Below the pieces are notes generated by a model that saw only the letters and a program-made list of their open reading frames with translations, had not been told where the DNA came from and made no database searches. 32,954 nucleotides of DNA, taken from contig JAFRPB010000030.1 in assembly GCA_017429345.1 (NCBI GenBank), positions 1 through 32,954 on the forward strand, read 5' to 3'. Source of the stretch: Clostridia bacterium. Its GTDB lineage: Bacteria; Bacillota; Clostridia; Oscillospirales; Acutalibacteraceae. Each line of letters starts with the position of its first letter. The first letter of the stretch is position 1. Of the stretch, positions 14,763 to 22,728 are shown piece by piece. The position numbers and the translations under genes were made by a program.

Positions 14763-17306
14763 CTAATGCGCAACCGTGAGCGATCCGCGCACCTCGCAAG
14801 TCAGCGTCAGCGCCCCGTCCCGGAACGAGAACGGGATCTCTCTCCCGTCGCACAGAACGCGTGTCACGTTCTTAAGATACGGCAGCCGAAGGCGGGACAG
14901 GCACAGCGTGCCGGAGAAGACGGTCAACACGGTTTCCCGCGCACCCCGTTCATATTCTCCCCACGCGCCGCCGGCGAACCACGGCGCGCGGAAGTCGCCG
15001 GGCAGAACCGGATCAAAGCCCATTTCGCCGTCCGGCAGGTCGAACGCAAAGCCGGAGAAGATCGGCAGCAGCGCAAAGGCCGCCATGCTGCGGGCGTAGT
15101 TGTTTCCGCACTCAATCTCATTGAACGGATTGCGGTTGAAGCCCCGGTAACGGTCGCGCACGGAGGTGACGATCCGCATCCCCTCGTCGATCATGCCCTC
15201 CGAGATCATCAGCCCCGCCAGCGCGTATTCAAAGCCGTGCATCGTCTCCTGCGCGTAGGGGATCGGGATTGCGGGGGATGTAACGCCGTCGGGGAATGAG
15301 CAGATGACCGCGCCCGATTCGTCGTTGACGGCAAACAGACGGAAGGTGTTGTAATGCCTGCGCATATCGGGCAGAAAATTATGCTCGTATATGCTGCGCA
15401 GCGCGGTATGCAGATGCTTTTTGTCGTAGATCTCACCGACGCCGCAGAGATTCGCGTGCCACTGAGCAAGACACTGGTCAATCTCACAGCCTTCGCCGAT
15501 CTGATATTTGATCTCGCCGGATTCCGCGTTCCAGTAGGTCCCTTGCGCGTCGGGATAAGGAGAAAGCAGACTTTCGTCCGTAAGGTCGATTTTCTGAAAG
15601 TACCACTTGCCGTTGAACAGATTTTCATCGCACCACGCTTTTCCTTTACGGAACAGCGCTTCGTATTCCTCGGCAGAATCCGCCTCGCCCATCCTGCGCG
15701 CCATTTCGGCGCCGCACTTCAGCGCGGCAAGATAAAATCCCTCAAGCCACGAGGACGGGCCGAACAGCTCCATATCGAGGGTGTGGTGCTGCCGTCCTTC
15801 CAGAACGCCGTCTTTATCCCGGTCCCAGCGGTCGGGGTTCTCTTCGCTCCAGGCGTATTCCAGCGACTTTTTCACCTGCGGCCAGATACCGCGCAGCCAG
15901 GCGTCGTCCCCGCAGAGCTTCCACTCGCGGTATGTCTTGAGCACGCCGCCCATCTGTCCGTCCGCGCAGGCGCGGAAGCCCCATTTCTCTTTGCCGAGCG
16001 GGAGCTGCAGGCGGAACGCCATGCGCCCGGAATCATCCTGATTGTATTTAAAATCCGTCTCGCGGACCGAGCGCTCCAGCTGCGGGAACAGGAAGCAGAG
16101 CGCGTATGCGTAATTCCAGACGTGGGTGCAGGTGCCCTCGCAGGAGCCGTGACGCTCCCAGACGCCCTCCCAGCCGTAGAATTCGCCGTTTTCCAGGCGC
16201 ATCACCGTGGGACTTTTCAGCACGGAAACGGTGCTTGCCAGCGCTTCAACGGCATTCTCCGGAAGCGTCGAGCCGAAGATCGAATCGTGATAACGCATCG
16301 TCTCGCGCAGAAGTCGGTCCCAATTCGAAAGGGCGTATTTTGCCGCGTCGGCAGAATCCCTAAAAAACGATGCGTAATAGTTTTTCCAGATCACGTCGCG
16401 CTCTTCGCCGTCCGCGGTTTTTTCTTTATACGGGCTCCAGTAGTTATAACAGTTCGGCGCGTACCACGCGATGACGAACCGCGTCTTCACCGTCTCGCCG
16501 GGAGCGGCGGTCAGACGTACCGAAAGCGTGCCCGTGTCGTAATTGTCCGGCGAGTCGTAAGTTCTGTCCGTCAGTTCCGGCTGTTCGGTGAAATTGCGCC
16601 AGTAGCGCTCAAGACCGTCTTTCCAGCCGCCGCGATACCAGTATTCTTGCTTTGAAACGCGGCCCGCCGCGTCCGCCGCCAGCGTCATTTCACGGTATTC
16701 GGGGCTGTTTTCGGGATGTTTTGTCTGCCGCAGCACAAGATAACTTCCGCTTTCATTCTGACGGAACGCGTTGACGGAGCCTTCCGACGGGTTGCACAGC
16801 GAAGACGCGACAGAATACTCCATGGGATCGGGCGTCGGATTTGTCACGGAAATTTCAATGAAAGCAGCCGGGATGCCGGAATCCCGGTCGTTGAGGGGGA
16901 TCAGCGGGTTCCAGCCGGTCAGGGCGACCCTGCCCGGGAACGTGTCGTCTTTGAATTCCACGGTCGCCACGGGAAATTCGCCTGTGAAGACCGCGTCGCG
17001 GAAATGCGGAAAGCCCTGCATCGATACGCTGCGTTTGCCGTCGCCGTAACCATGCGCGTAGGTGCCGCATAAAAACGTGTTGTCGTCGGCGCAGAGCACG
17101 CGCGCGTCGACCGTTTCGCCGCCGCGCACGGCCTTAATCGCAAAGTGGCTGAAGCCGTTGTCGCCGCCCTTGTTCGGCCGGTTGAAGATCTCCCAGTCGA
17201 TCAGGCTGCCGTTGCCCGCAAGCCCGATACAGCCGGTGCCGATCCCGCCAAGGGGAAAGGAGATCTCCTTCAGAGATTCTTTTGTATAAACGGTTCTTTT
17301 ATTCAT
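14763..17306 (-). CDS. GH116 family glycosidase (beta-glucosidase/glucosylceramidase type)
   Basis: An 847-residue protein without signal peptide. It opens with FPLGGIGTGCIGLAGNGSLI and DWEIFNRPNKG, the hallmark of the GH116 N-terminal domain (GBA2_N, PF12215), and the C-terminal half is an (alpha/alpha)6 barrel (DUF608, PF04685). Comparing with family motifs, the probable nucleophile is Glu390 in CEGTCTHVWNYAYAL and the probable acid/base Asp511 in HHTLDMELFGPSSW. GH116 includes bacterial beta-glucosidases, beta-xylosidases and N-acetylglucosaminidases, so the sugar is not fixed by sequence inspection. The ATG at 17306 overlaps the end of the upstream GH101-like gene by 8 bases, implying translational coupling. 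The stop is UAG. The product is probably cytoplasmic and works on imported oligosaccharides. Confidence 0.88.
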   Translation of the reverse strand: MNKRTVYTKESLKEISFPLGGIGTGCIGLAGNGSLIDWEIFNRPNKGGDNGFSHFAIKAVRGGETVDARVLCADDNTFLCGTYAHGYGDGKRSVSMQGFPHFRDAVFTGEFPVATVEFKDDTFPGRVALTGWNPLIPLNDRDSGIPAAFIEISVTNPTPDPMEYSVASSLCNPSEGSVNAFRQNESGSYLVLRQTKHPENSPEYREMTLAADAAGRVSKQEYWYRGGWKDGLERYWRNFTEQPELTDRTYDSPDNYDTGTLSVRLTAAPGETVKTRFVIAWYAPNCYNYWSPYKEKTADGEERDVIWKNYYASFFRDSADAAKYALSNWDRLLRETMRYHDSIFGSTLPENAVEALASTVSVLKSPTVMRLENGEFYGWEGVWERHGSCEGTCTHVWNYAYALCFLFPQLERSVRETDFKYNQDDSGRMAFRLQLPLGKEKWGFRACADGQMGGVLKTYREWKLCGDDAWLRGIWPQVKKSLEYAWSEENPDRWDRDKDGVLEGRQHHTLDMELFGPSSWLEGFYLAALKCGAEMARRMGEADSAEEYEALFRKGKAWCDENLFNGKWYFQKIDLTDESLLSPYPDAQGTYWNAESGEIKYQIGEGCEIDQCLAQWHANLCGVGEIYDKKHLHTALRSIYEHNFLPDMRRHYNTFRLFAVNDESGAVICSFPDGVTSPAIPIPYAQETMHGFEYALAGLMISEGMIDEGMRIVTSVRDRYRGFNRNPFNEIECGNNYARSMAAFALLPIFSGFAFDLPDGEMGFDPVLPGDFRAPWFAGGAWGEYERGARETVLTVFSGTLCLSRLRLPYLKNVTRVLCDGREIPFSFRDGALTLTCEVRGSLTVAH

Positions 17307-18684
17307 CGTTATTTTTCACCTGAATCCGCAGCGCTTCGCCCGGCGCGATGGAGAGCGCGATCTTTCCGCCGGCGATCTCCGCGGTACCCGCCGGGTTGCA
17401 GCCGTCCGGCGTGATGCGGAACACGTCGGCTTTCGTGAACGCAGCGTCGGGGATCTCCCATTCGCCTGTTCTGCCGTTTTCGGAATACGCGATAAATACC
17501 GTATTTTCTTCATCGAGCGGCAGCAGCACGTCGCCGCCGTCCTTGAGAAGAGCGCCGTTTTTTGTGATTCTGCCGGCTTTGCCGTCGCTGACGACGCCGT
17601 CCGAGAGAAACACCGTATAATCGCCGTCCTCCTCGCGGTACGACCGGCGTTCGTGCCGGTTCAGGTAGAAATACGGCAGCTGCAGCGTGCAGAACTGACG
17701 AAGGAATTCCCCCGCCCAGTCTTTAGCTTCGACGCCGTGCATCATCCAGATATCCTCGCCGTGCATCGCGCCGTAAAAGACGTCGAGGAGTTTTTTGTCC
17801 GTCAGATGCCCGCTGTAGACAGCGGGCGGGATCTCCATACATTCGCGCATGCTCACCTGACTGGTCCACCACGTCGCGGGAATTTTACCCAGCGTACGGA
17901 TCGGCACGTCCTCCCAGGGGATCTCGGTCATATCCTCGCCGGCGGAGGCGTACAACAGCTTGCGGTTCGGGTGCGTGACGGATTCATTTCTGAAATGCGC
18001 TTCGCGGTAGGTGTATTCGCTGGTCACGTCGACGCCCAGCTCCTGTAAATAGTCCAGCATTTTGTTTCTCGCGGCGTCCTGCTCCTCGAGATATGTTTTC
18101 GGATTCAGACTTTCGGCAATGCAGAAATTATCGATATGCAGCGTTCCGGCTTCCCGGACGGGGAAGAGTTCGCAGAAACAGTCGATGATGCGTCTGAATA
18201 TCCCGCTGTCCCAGAGCTGCGGATAGGACGTTTTGTAGCAGTCTCTGCCGTTGAGCGTCTGAAGGACCACCGGTTTACCGCTCAGATCGTTGCAGAGCGC
18301 GTTTACCGCCGCAAGCTCGTCAAGGATCGGCGTCACTGCGACGGCGTCCGAGACGTTGACGTGGACGCTGATGACGGTATTGTGTTTTTTCGCCTCGTTG
18401 TAAAGCCATAAAAGACTCTCTCTGCCCGTGGCGTCGCAATCCCGTTTCAGCGCGTCGTTGACGGGCTCCATCACCGGATGGCAGTCGTCGTGACCGAGGC
18501 CCTGCCAGCCGACGAGATAGACGATCTTTTTAACGCCCTTCGTCATATTGTCGACGGCTTTCACGATCCGGAGAGCCTGCTCGAAGGTGATCAGTACCTT
18601 GCTGCGGCCGTGATCGAAATCCGGCCGTGCAAGAAACATCTTCATCCAGAGCGTCTTGCTGTAATCGTAATTCCACGTATACAT
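17299..18684 (-). CDS. GH101-like glycosidase (endo-alpha-N-acetylgalactosaminidase-related)
   Basis: A 461-residue protein without signal peptide. Its order of motifs resembles the GH101 catalytic barrel: VKKIVYLVGWQGLGHDDCHP at 51-70, LLWLYNEAKKHNTVISVHVN at 91-110, then GTLHIDNFCIAES around 180-192, where Asp185 is a candidate nucleophile, and IPATWWTS. The C-terminal 100 residues look like a beta-sandwich (GDVLLPLDEENTVFIAYSEN...), as found after such barrels. GH101 enzymes release the Gal-beta-1,3-GalNAc core of mucin O-glycans and are normally large and exported; this one is small and looks cytoplasmic, so a different substrate is likely. The start at 18684 has AGAGGAAA upstream. It heads a two-gene operon with GH116 and faces a sugar symporter gene. 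Family placement is from motif memory and moderately sure. Confidence 0.55.
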   Translation of the reverse strand: MYTWNYDYSKTLWMKMFLARPDFDHGRSKVLITFEQALRIVKAVDNMTKGVKKIVYLVGWQGLGHDDCHPVMEPVNDALKRDCDATGRESLLWLYNEAKKHNTVISVHVNVSDAVAVTPILDELAAVNALCNDLSGKPVVLQTLNGRDCYKTSYPQLWDSGIFRRIIDCFCELFPVREAGTLHIDNFCIAESLNPKTYLEEQDAARNKMLDYLQELGVDVTSEYTYREAHFRNESVTHPNRKLLYASAGEDMTEIPWEDVPIRTLGKIPATWWTSQVSMRECMEIPPAVYSGHLTDKKLLDVFYGAMHGEDIWMMHGVEAKDWAGEFLRQFCTLQLPYFYLNRHERRSYREEDGDYTVFLSDGVVSDGKAGRITKNGALLKDGGDVLLPLDEENTVFIAYSENGRTGEWEIPDAAFTKADVFRITPDGCNPAGTAEIAGGKIALSIAPGEALRIQVKNNDE

Positions 18685-18717
18685 GAAAATTTTCCTCTTT
18701 TCATCATTAATTAACTT

Positions 18718-18787
18718 ATTATACAAACCGAGACGGCACAAATCCAGTATATTTATAAAAATAATCGCGATTTTTGAAAATTTTTGA
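18718..18787 (-). promoter_or_regulatory. Promoter and candidate operators of the GH101-like/GH116 operon
   Basis: A perfect minus-strand TATAAT (18718-18723) has only a poor -35 (TGGATT at 17 bases). Just upstream are the palindrome AATCGCGATT (18763-18772) and two direct copies of ATTTTTGA (18770-18777, 18780-18787) spaced one helical turn apart. Weak -35 plus upstream sites suggests activator control; this is inference. Confidence 0.42.
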
Positions 18788-18818
18788 TAATTTATACAAA
18801 AATACCGTTAGCATGGTC

Positions 18819-18847
18819 TTGCGGTGCAGAAAATAATATGATAATAT
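18819..18847 (+). promoter_or_regulatory. Possible promoter of the GPH symporter gene
   Basis: TTGCGG, 17-base spacer, TAATAT in a strongly AT-rich stretch, 44 bases before the ATG. The match is moderate. Confidence 0.35.
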
Positions 18848-18890
18848 ATATAAAAGATTATATTGAAATTATGCAGAAAGAGGATTCCTT

Positions 18891-20408
18891 ATGATGAAGA
18901 AAGATAACCTTTCCGCCTCGAAAGCCCCGGTCAACGCGTTACCGTCGGATCAGGGGAAGAACGTTACAAAATTCGAATATGTCTGTCTGATCCTGGCGCG
19001 CGTCGGCGGCATGTTCGGCACAACGCTGACCGGCACGCTTGCCGCGGCGTTCCTGCATGAGTTGTATTTCGGTTCCGTCGGCGTCGGCGCGGATGAGATC
19101 GCAAAGATCCTTGCTGTGCAGACAACGCTCACCACAATTACGGGTATCGCGGTCGGTCTTGTCGCCAGCATCATCGTTCAGAAATGGAAAAGCCGCTGGG
19201 GCAGATACCGCCAGTGGTATATCATCTGTCTTGTGCCGATCTTTATCCTGACCGTCCTGTTCTTCTATGTTCCCGAGGGCTGGACCGTGCGGCAGATGAC
19301 GATGTTCCGCTACGGCATCGCGCTCTGTCAGACGGTCTTCAACACCTTCAACAATTTCGGGCAGAACGTTTCGCAGGTCATTTCGCCGAACCCGAAGGAG
19401 AAAAAAGTCGTCGCGACCGTGTGGCAGCTCTCTTATTATATCGGCTACGGCGGCGCTTATCTGGGCACCTATATTTACGGCCTGTTCAGCGACGATAAAA
19501 ACGCCATGTATATGACCCTTGCGATCGTCGCCGCCTGCGTCACCGCGTTCGGCAACCTGATGTGCGGTCTGTTCTGTAAGGAACGCATCGAACTGCCGAA
19601 AAAAGAAAAAGTCAAGATTTCAAAAGAACTGTTTTCGCTGTTCAAATACAGAAACTACCGCGCCTATCAGTATATGGCGTGGGCCAACAATTTCGCGGCG
19701 CTCGGCAAATTCAGCACGTATCTTGCCGCGATCACGGTCGGTTCCTCAAAGAACCTGCTGCTGACGCTCCCGACCGCGGTCGGAACAGTCGTCGGCAACG
19801 TGCTGACGGCGAAGCTTTCGAAAAAATACGAGCCGACGAAGCTGCTGAAATTCTGCGGACCGTATTCCATGATCTCCGCCGGGGTGCTGTTTCTGATCTG
19901 CTTTGTCGAAGCGAAATTCGGGCTGATGTTCTTCTCCGGGTGGAACAGCGTTTTCTTCTACGCGTTCTATTTCCTGTTCGGCGTCGGCATCGGCGTGCAG
20001 GAGCTTTCGAACTCTCACTTCAACGTGGAGTATTACGACTATCTCGAGTGGCAGATGGGCGACCGTATGGAGGCGATTCAGGGAATCGTCCCCGGATGGA
20101 TCAATACGGGAATCAACACGCTGAAGGAAATCGCGATTCCGTTTATGATCGCCGCGGTCGGCTATCAGTCTTCCGCGGAGGGCAACCTTGTCAAGACCAT
20201 GCAGGCGCAGCCCACCTACTTAAAAACCTGCCTGTGGCTGCTTGCGTTTCTGCTGTTCGGCTATGCGCTGAGCAATATGCTCAAGGCGATCATCCTCAAA
20301 ACGCTCTACGATGTTGAAGGCGAGAAGAAAGAGCAGATGTACCGCGAGCTGGAAGAAATGCGCAAAGTACGCCGTGAAGAGAATGCATCGATTACGGAAA
20401 ATGCTTGA
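18891..20408 (+). CDS. GPH-family (MelB-like) sugar:cation symporter, MFS fold
   Basis: A 505-residue protein with about 12 hydrophobic helices. After the first helices is SRWGRYRQWYIICLVPIFIL, which corresponds to the loop-and-helix signature of glycoside-pentoside-hexuronide:cation symporters (GRxRPW in MelB and XynP). A long polar loop (CKERIELPKKEKVKISKELF) at mid-protein separates the two six-helix halves. It should import oligosaccharides or glycosides with Na+ or H+. The protein has a soluble N-terminal tail of about 30 residues. Two adjacent ATGs (18891, 18894) are both possible; AGAGGAT is a usable distance from each. It is divergent from the GH101-like/GH116 operon across a 206-base regulatory region, the usual arrangement for a transporter with its cytoplasmic hydrolases. 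No clear terminator follows. Confidence 0.85.
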   Translation: MMKKDNLSASKAPVNALPSDQGKNVTKFEYVCLILARVGGMFGTTLTGTLAAAFLHELYFGSVGVGADEIAKILAVQTTLTTITGIAVGLVASIIVQKWKSRWGRYRQWYIICLVPIFILTVLFFYVPEGWTVRQMTMFRYGIALCQTVFNTFNNFGQNVSQVISPNPKEKKVVATVWQLSYYIGYGGAYLGTYIYGLFSDDKNAMYMTLAIVAACVTAFGNLMCGLFCKERIELPKKEKVKISKELFSLFKYRNYRAYQYMAWANNFAALGKFSTYLAAITVGSSKNLLLTLPTAVGTVVGNVLTAKLSKKYEPTKLLKFCGPYSMISAGVLFLICFVEAKFGLMFFSGWNSVFFYAFYFLFGVGIGVQELSNSHFNVEYYDYLEWQMGDRMEAIQGIVPGWINTGINTLKEIAIPFMIAAVGYQSSAEGNLVKTMQAQPTYLKTCLWLLAFLLFGYALSNMLKAIILKTLYDVEGEKKEQMYRELEEMRKVRREENASITENA

Positions 20409-20458
20409 GAATATCCGGTTGTTTCAAAACTTTACATAAATGCCGAACATATTTCAGC

Positions 20459-20487
20459 TTGAATTTGTATTAATAATCTGGTATAAT
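20459..20487 (+). promoter_or_regulatory. Promoter of the anti-sigma/STAS pair
   Basis: TTGAAT, 17-base spacer, perfect TATAAT (20482-20487) preceded by TGG, giving an extended -10. The first gene starts 38 bases downstream. Confidence 0.8.
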
Positions 20488-20524
20488 CAGTTAAAAATGA
20501 ATATGAAAGGGGAGTTGGATTTAT

Positions 20525-20932
20525 ATGCCGAAAATAACGCTGCCTGCCGAAATTGATAATATAGAGACGGCGACCGATTTTATTAACGGAATTCTGGATG
20601 AAGCCGATTGTTCGATGAAAGCTCAGGTACAGTTGGATATCGCGCTTGACGAAATGATGAGCAATGTGGCGAGGTACGCTTACACGTCGAATGTGGGCGA
20701 CGTTACGGTATCGATTGAAATTCTTGACGATCCCCGACGCGCGGTGCTGACGCTGACTGACGAGGGAATACCATATGATCCGCTGCAGAAAGAGGATCCG
20801 GATATTACGCTTTCAGCGGAAGAAAGGAAGATCGGCGGACTTGGAATTTATATCGTAAAAAAATCCATGGATGACATGAGCTACGCTTTCGAAGACGGCA
20901 AGAATATTGTTACAATAATAAAGAATATCTGA
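20525..20932 (+). CDS. RsbW/SpoIIAB-like anti-sigma factor or serine kinase (HATPase_c_2)
   Basis: A 135-residue single-domain GHKL ATPase. The N box is ALDEMMSNVARYAY (Glu43, Asn47), the G1 box LTDEGIPYDP (Asp79) and the G2 box GGLGIYIVKKSMD (104-116), in the order and spacing of RsbW-type anti-sigma kinases. Such proteins bind a sigma factor or another effector and are released when they engage an unphosphorylated STAS antagonist, which they can phosphorylate. The STAS partner is 16 bases downstream. No sigma factor or PP2C phosphatase is present in the window, so the output may be encoded elsewhere or may not be a sigma factor. AAAGGGGAG precedes the ATG by about 10 bases. Confidence 0.88.
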   Translation: MPKITLPAEIDNIETATDFINGILDEADCSMKAQVQLDIALDEMMSNVARYAYTSNVGDVTVSIEILDDPRRAVLTLTDEGIPYDPLQKEDPDITLSAEERKIGGLGIYIVKKSMDDMSYAFEDGKNIVTIIKNI

Positions 20933-20948
20933 TGCGGAGGAAAATAAA

Positions 20949-21248
20949 ATGACGATTAAAAAAGAATTTGAAAACGGTATTCTTACAATTTACCCGGAGG
21001 GTAAAATAGACACATCTACGGCCCCAGAGGCTGAAATCGAGCTGAAAGATGACGTTGCGGCAGCCCGAAAGCTCGTGATAGATCTAACGGATTTGGAATA
21101 TCTTTCTTCAGCCGGTCTTCGTTTGCTGCTCAGACTAAATAAAACGATGGCAGCAAAAGACGGAATGATCGTAAAGAATGTGAATGACAGTATTATGGAA
21201 ATCATTGAAATAACAGGGTTTACTTCAATTTTACAGATCGAAGAATAA
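20949..21248 (+). CDS. STAS-domain anti-sigma factor antagonist (RsbV/SpoIIAA-like)
   Basis: A 99-residue protein that is a complete STAS domain: IYPEGKIDTSTAP at the first strands, LVIDLTDLEYLSSAGLRLLL containing the phosphorylation-site region (Ser54 aligns with the phosphoserine of RsbV/SpoIIAA), and a C-terminal helix. It should bind the adjacent RsbW-like kinase when dephosphorylated and be released on phosphorylation. GCGGAGG lies before the ATG, and the 16-base gap from the kinase gene indicates one transcript ending at the terminator just after the stop. Gene order, kinase before antagonist, is the reverse of the rsbV-rsbW and spoIIAA-spoIIAB order. Confidence 0.9.
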   Translation: MTIKKEFENGILTIYPEGKIDTSTAPEAEIELKDDVAAARKLVIDLTDLEYLSSAGLRLLLRLNKTMAAKDGMIVKNVNDSIMEIIEITGFTSILQIEE

Positions 21249-21257
21249 AAAACCGAA

Positions 21258-21294
21258 AAATCCGCCTGCCGCGAAGCAGACGGATTTCTCTTTT
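21258..21294. terminator. Bidirectional terminator
   Basis: AAATCCGCCTGC pairs with GCAGACGGATTT (one mismatch) around a 6-base loop, with CTCTTTT rightward and a long T-rich tract leftward. It separates the STAS gene from the convergent sulfatase gene. Confidence 0.85.
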
Positions 21295-21320
21295 GTCTAT
21301 TTGATTGTTTTAGATATCAA

Positions 21321-22649
21321 TTATGTCATTCTGTAGTTGTTTGCAAACTCGCGATCCCACGTCTCTTCGATCCCTGCGCGCCAATTCATCGCAAGAGAGG
21401 TCAACTCCCTGCAAAGCTCGGGCATTGCATCGGCAAGATTGTTCTTCTCGCCGGGATCGACGCTCAGATCAGCAAGAAAAACAGGCGCGCGCGGCGACTC
21501 TCCCTCCTCAAGCCTGCCGTTCAGAACAAGCTTGTAATTGCCGCGCCGCACGGCGGTCTGATCCTCCATCTCCCAAAAGAGACAGTCATGCGAAGCGACC
21601 TCGTCGTTTAAAAGCTTTTTCAGAATACTCATTCCGTCAAGTTCATAGTTGTTCACATCGCCGCCGCACGCCTCGAGAACCGTGGGGAAAATATCGGTCG
21701 CGATAAACGGATCGTCAAGCACCCGCGGGGAGATCTTATCGCCCCACGAAAGCAGCGCGGGCACGCGGACGCCGCCCTCAAACAGACTGAATTTGTGTCC
21801 CGAGAAAATGCCTGCGGTTCCGCCGTAATAGGGATCTTCGGTTCCGTCAAGCCAATTGCGGCTCTCCCGCGACGGACCGTTGTCGCTCTGGAAATAAAGA
21901 ATCGTGCCGTCGGCAAGCCCGAGCTTTTCCAATGTTTGTATGATCTCGCCGACGCCGTCGTCGACCGCGCTGAGCATCGCCGCCATAATCCGCCTGTCCC
22001 ACGGCAGAGACGGGAAGCGATCAAGGTATTTTTGCGGCGCATGCATGGGGTAGTGCGGCGCGTTATAGGCGACATAGAGAAAAAACGGCTCGCTCCTGTG
22101 TCTTTGAATAAAATCGACGCTTTTTTCGGTGATGCGCTCGGTCAGATATTCGCCGTTCGCCCAGACCTCGGTTTCGTTTTCCCAGAGATCGTGCGTGGGG
22201 TTGAAGCCGCCGTCGGACATGCCATAATAAAAGATGTGCGAATAATAGTCGAGGCAGCCAGCGAGAAAACCGCTGAACTCGTCGAAGCCGTTGGCGTTCG
22301 GGCGGTATTCCGGCTTGAGTCCCAGATGCCATTTGCCGCAGATCCCTGTCGCATAGCCCTCTTTTTTCAGCGCCGTCGCAAGCGTCGGGACAGCGGGCGT
22401 CAGACCGCTTGCCTTGCGGTGACCTGCGAGAATCGCCCGCACGCCCGCGTTGCCGGGATATCTGCCCGTCAGAAGTCCTGCGCGGGACGGCGAACAAACA
22501 GGCGAAGCGGCGTACATCGAGGTAAAGCGTGCGCCTTTTGCAGCAAGCCCGTCGAGATTCGGCGTTTTCAGATCGGAAGCGCCCATACAGCCGAGATCCC
22601 CGTAGCCCTGATCGTCAGTCAGAATGATAATGACATTCGGCTTTTTCAT
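21321..22649 (-). CDS. Sulfatase, Cys-type (formylglycine-dependent), apparently cytoplasmic
   Basis: A 442-residue alkaline-phosphatase-fold sulfatase (PF00884). Metal ligands TDDQG (Asp12, Asp13) open the protein; C52-S-P-S-R56 followed by AGLLTGRYPG is the Cys-type signature whose Cys52 becomes formylglycine; GKWHLG (Lys106, His108) and FQSDNGPSRE near residue 260 complete the site. It hydrolyses sulfate esters, probably on sugars. There is no signal peptide: the first strand begins at residue 4. It should therefore work inside the cell on imported saccharides. AGGATG precedes the ATG. The gene diverges from the maturase gene with overlapping promoters, and converges on the STAS gene. Substrate subfamily cannot be assigned by eye. 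Confidence 0.93.
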   Translation of the reverse strand: MKKPNVIIILTDDQGYGDLGCMGASDLKTPNLDGLAAKGARFTSMYAASPVCSPSRAGLLTGRYPGNAGVRAILAGHRKASGLTPAVPTLATALKKEGYATGICGKWHLGLKPEYRPNANGFDEFSGFLAGCLDYYSHIFYYGMSDGGFNPTHDLWENETEVWANGEYLTERITEKSVDFIQRHRSEPFFLYVAYNAPHYPMHAPQKYLDRFPSLPWDRRIMAAMLSAVDDGVGEIIQTLEKLGLADGTILYFQSDNGPSRESRNWLDGTEDPYYGGTAGIFSGHKFSLFEGGVRVPALLSWGDKISPRVLDDPFIATDIFPTVLEACGGDVNNYELDGMSILKKLLNDEVASHDCLFWEMEDQTAVRRGNYKLVLNGRLEEGESPRAPVFLADLSVDPGEKNNLADAMPELCRELTSLAMNWRAGIEETWDREFANNYRMT

Positions 22650-22667
22650 TTATTCACATCCTGATAG

Positions 22668-22696
22668 TTGAAATTTGTTTCTGCTTTTATTATACT
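22668..22696 (+). promoter_or_regulatory. Maturase promoter overlapping the sulfatase promoter
   Basis: TTGAAA (22668-22673), 17-base spacer, TATACT (22691-22696), 33 bases before the ATG. RNA polymerase cannot occupy this promoter and that at 22689-22716 together. Confidence 0.7.
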
Positions 22697-22716
22697 AATA
22701 GAAATAAACATGTCAA
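22689..22716 (-). promoter_or_regulatory. Sulfatase promoter, near-perfect consensus
   Basis: On the minus strand, TTGACA (22711-22716) and TATAAT (22689-22694) are both perfect hexamers with a 16-base spacer. The -10 overlaps the -10 of the opposing maturase promoter. Confidence 0.8.
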
Positions 22717-22728
22717 GGAAAAAGAACA

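Noticed and set aside
15354-16655. Long plus-strand open frame (433 codons) inside the GH116 gene
   Set aside because: The opposite strand encodes a complete, motif-rich GH116 enzyme. The frame shows no family features.
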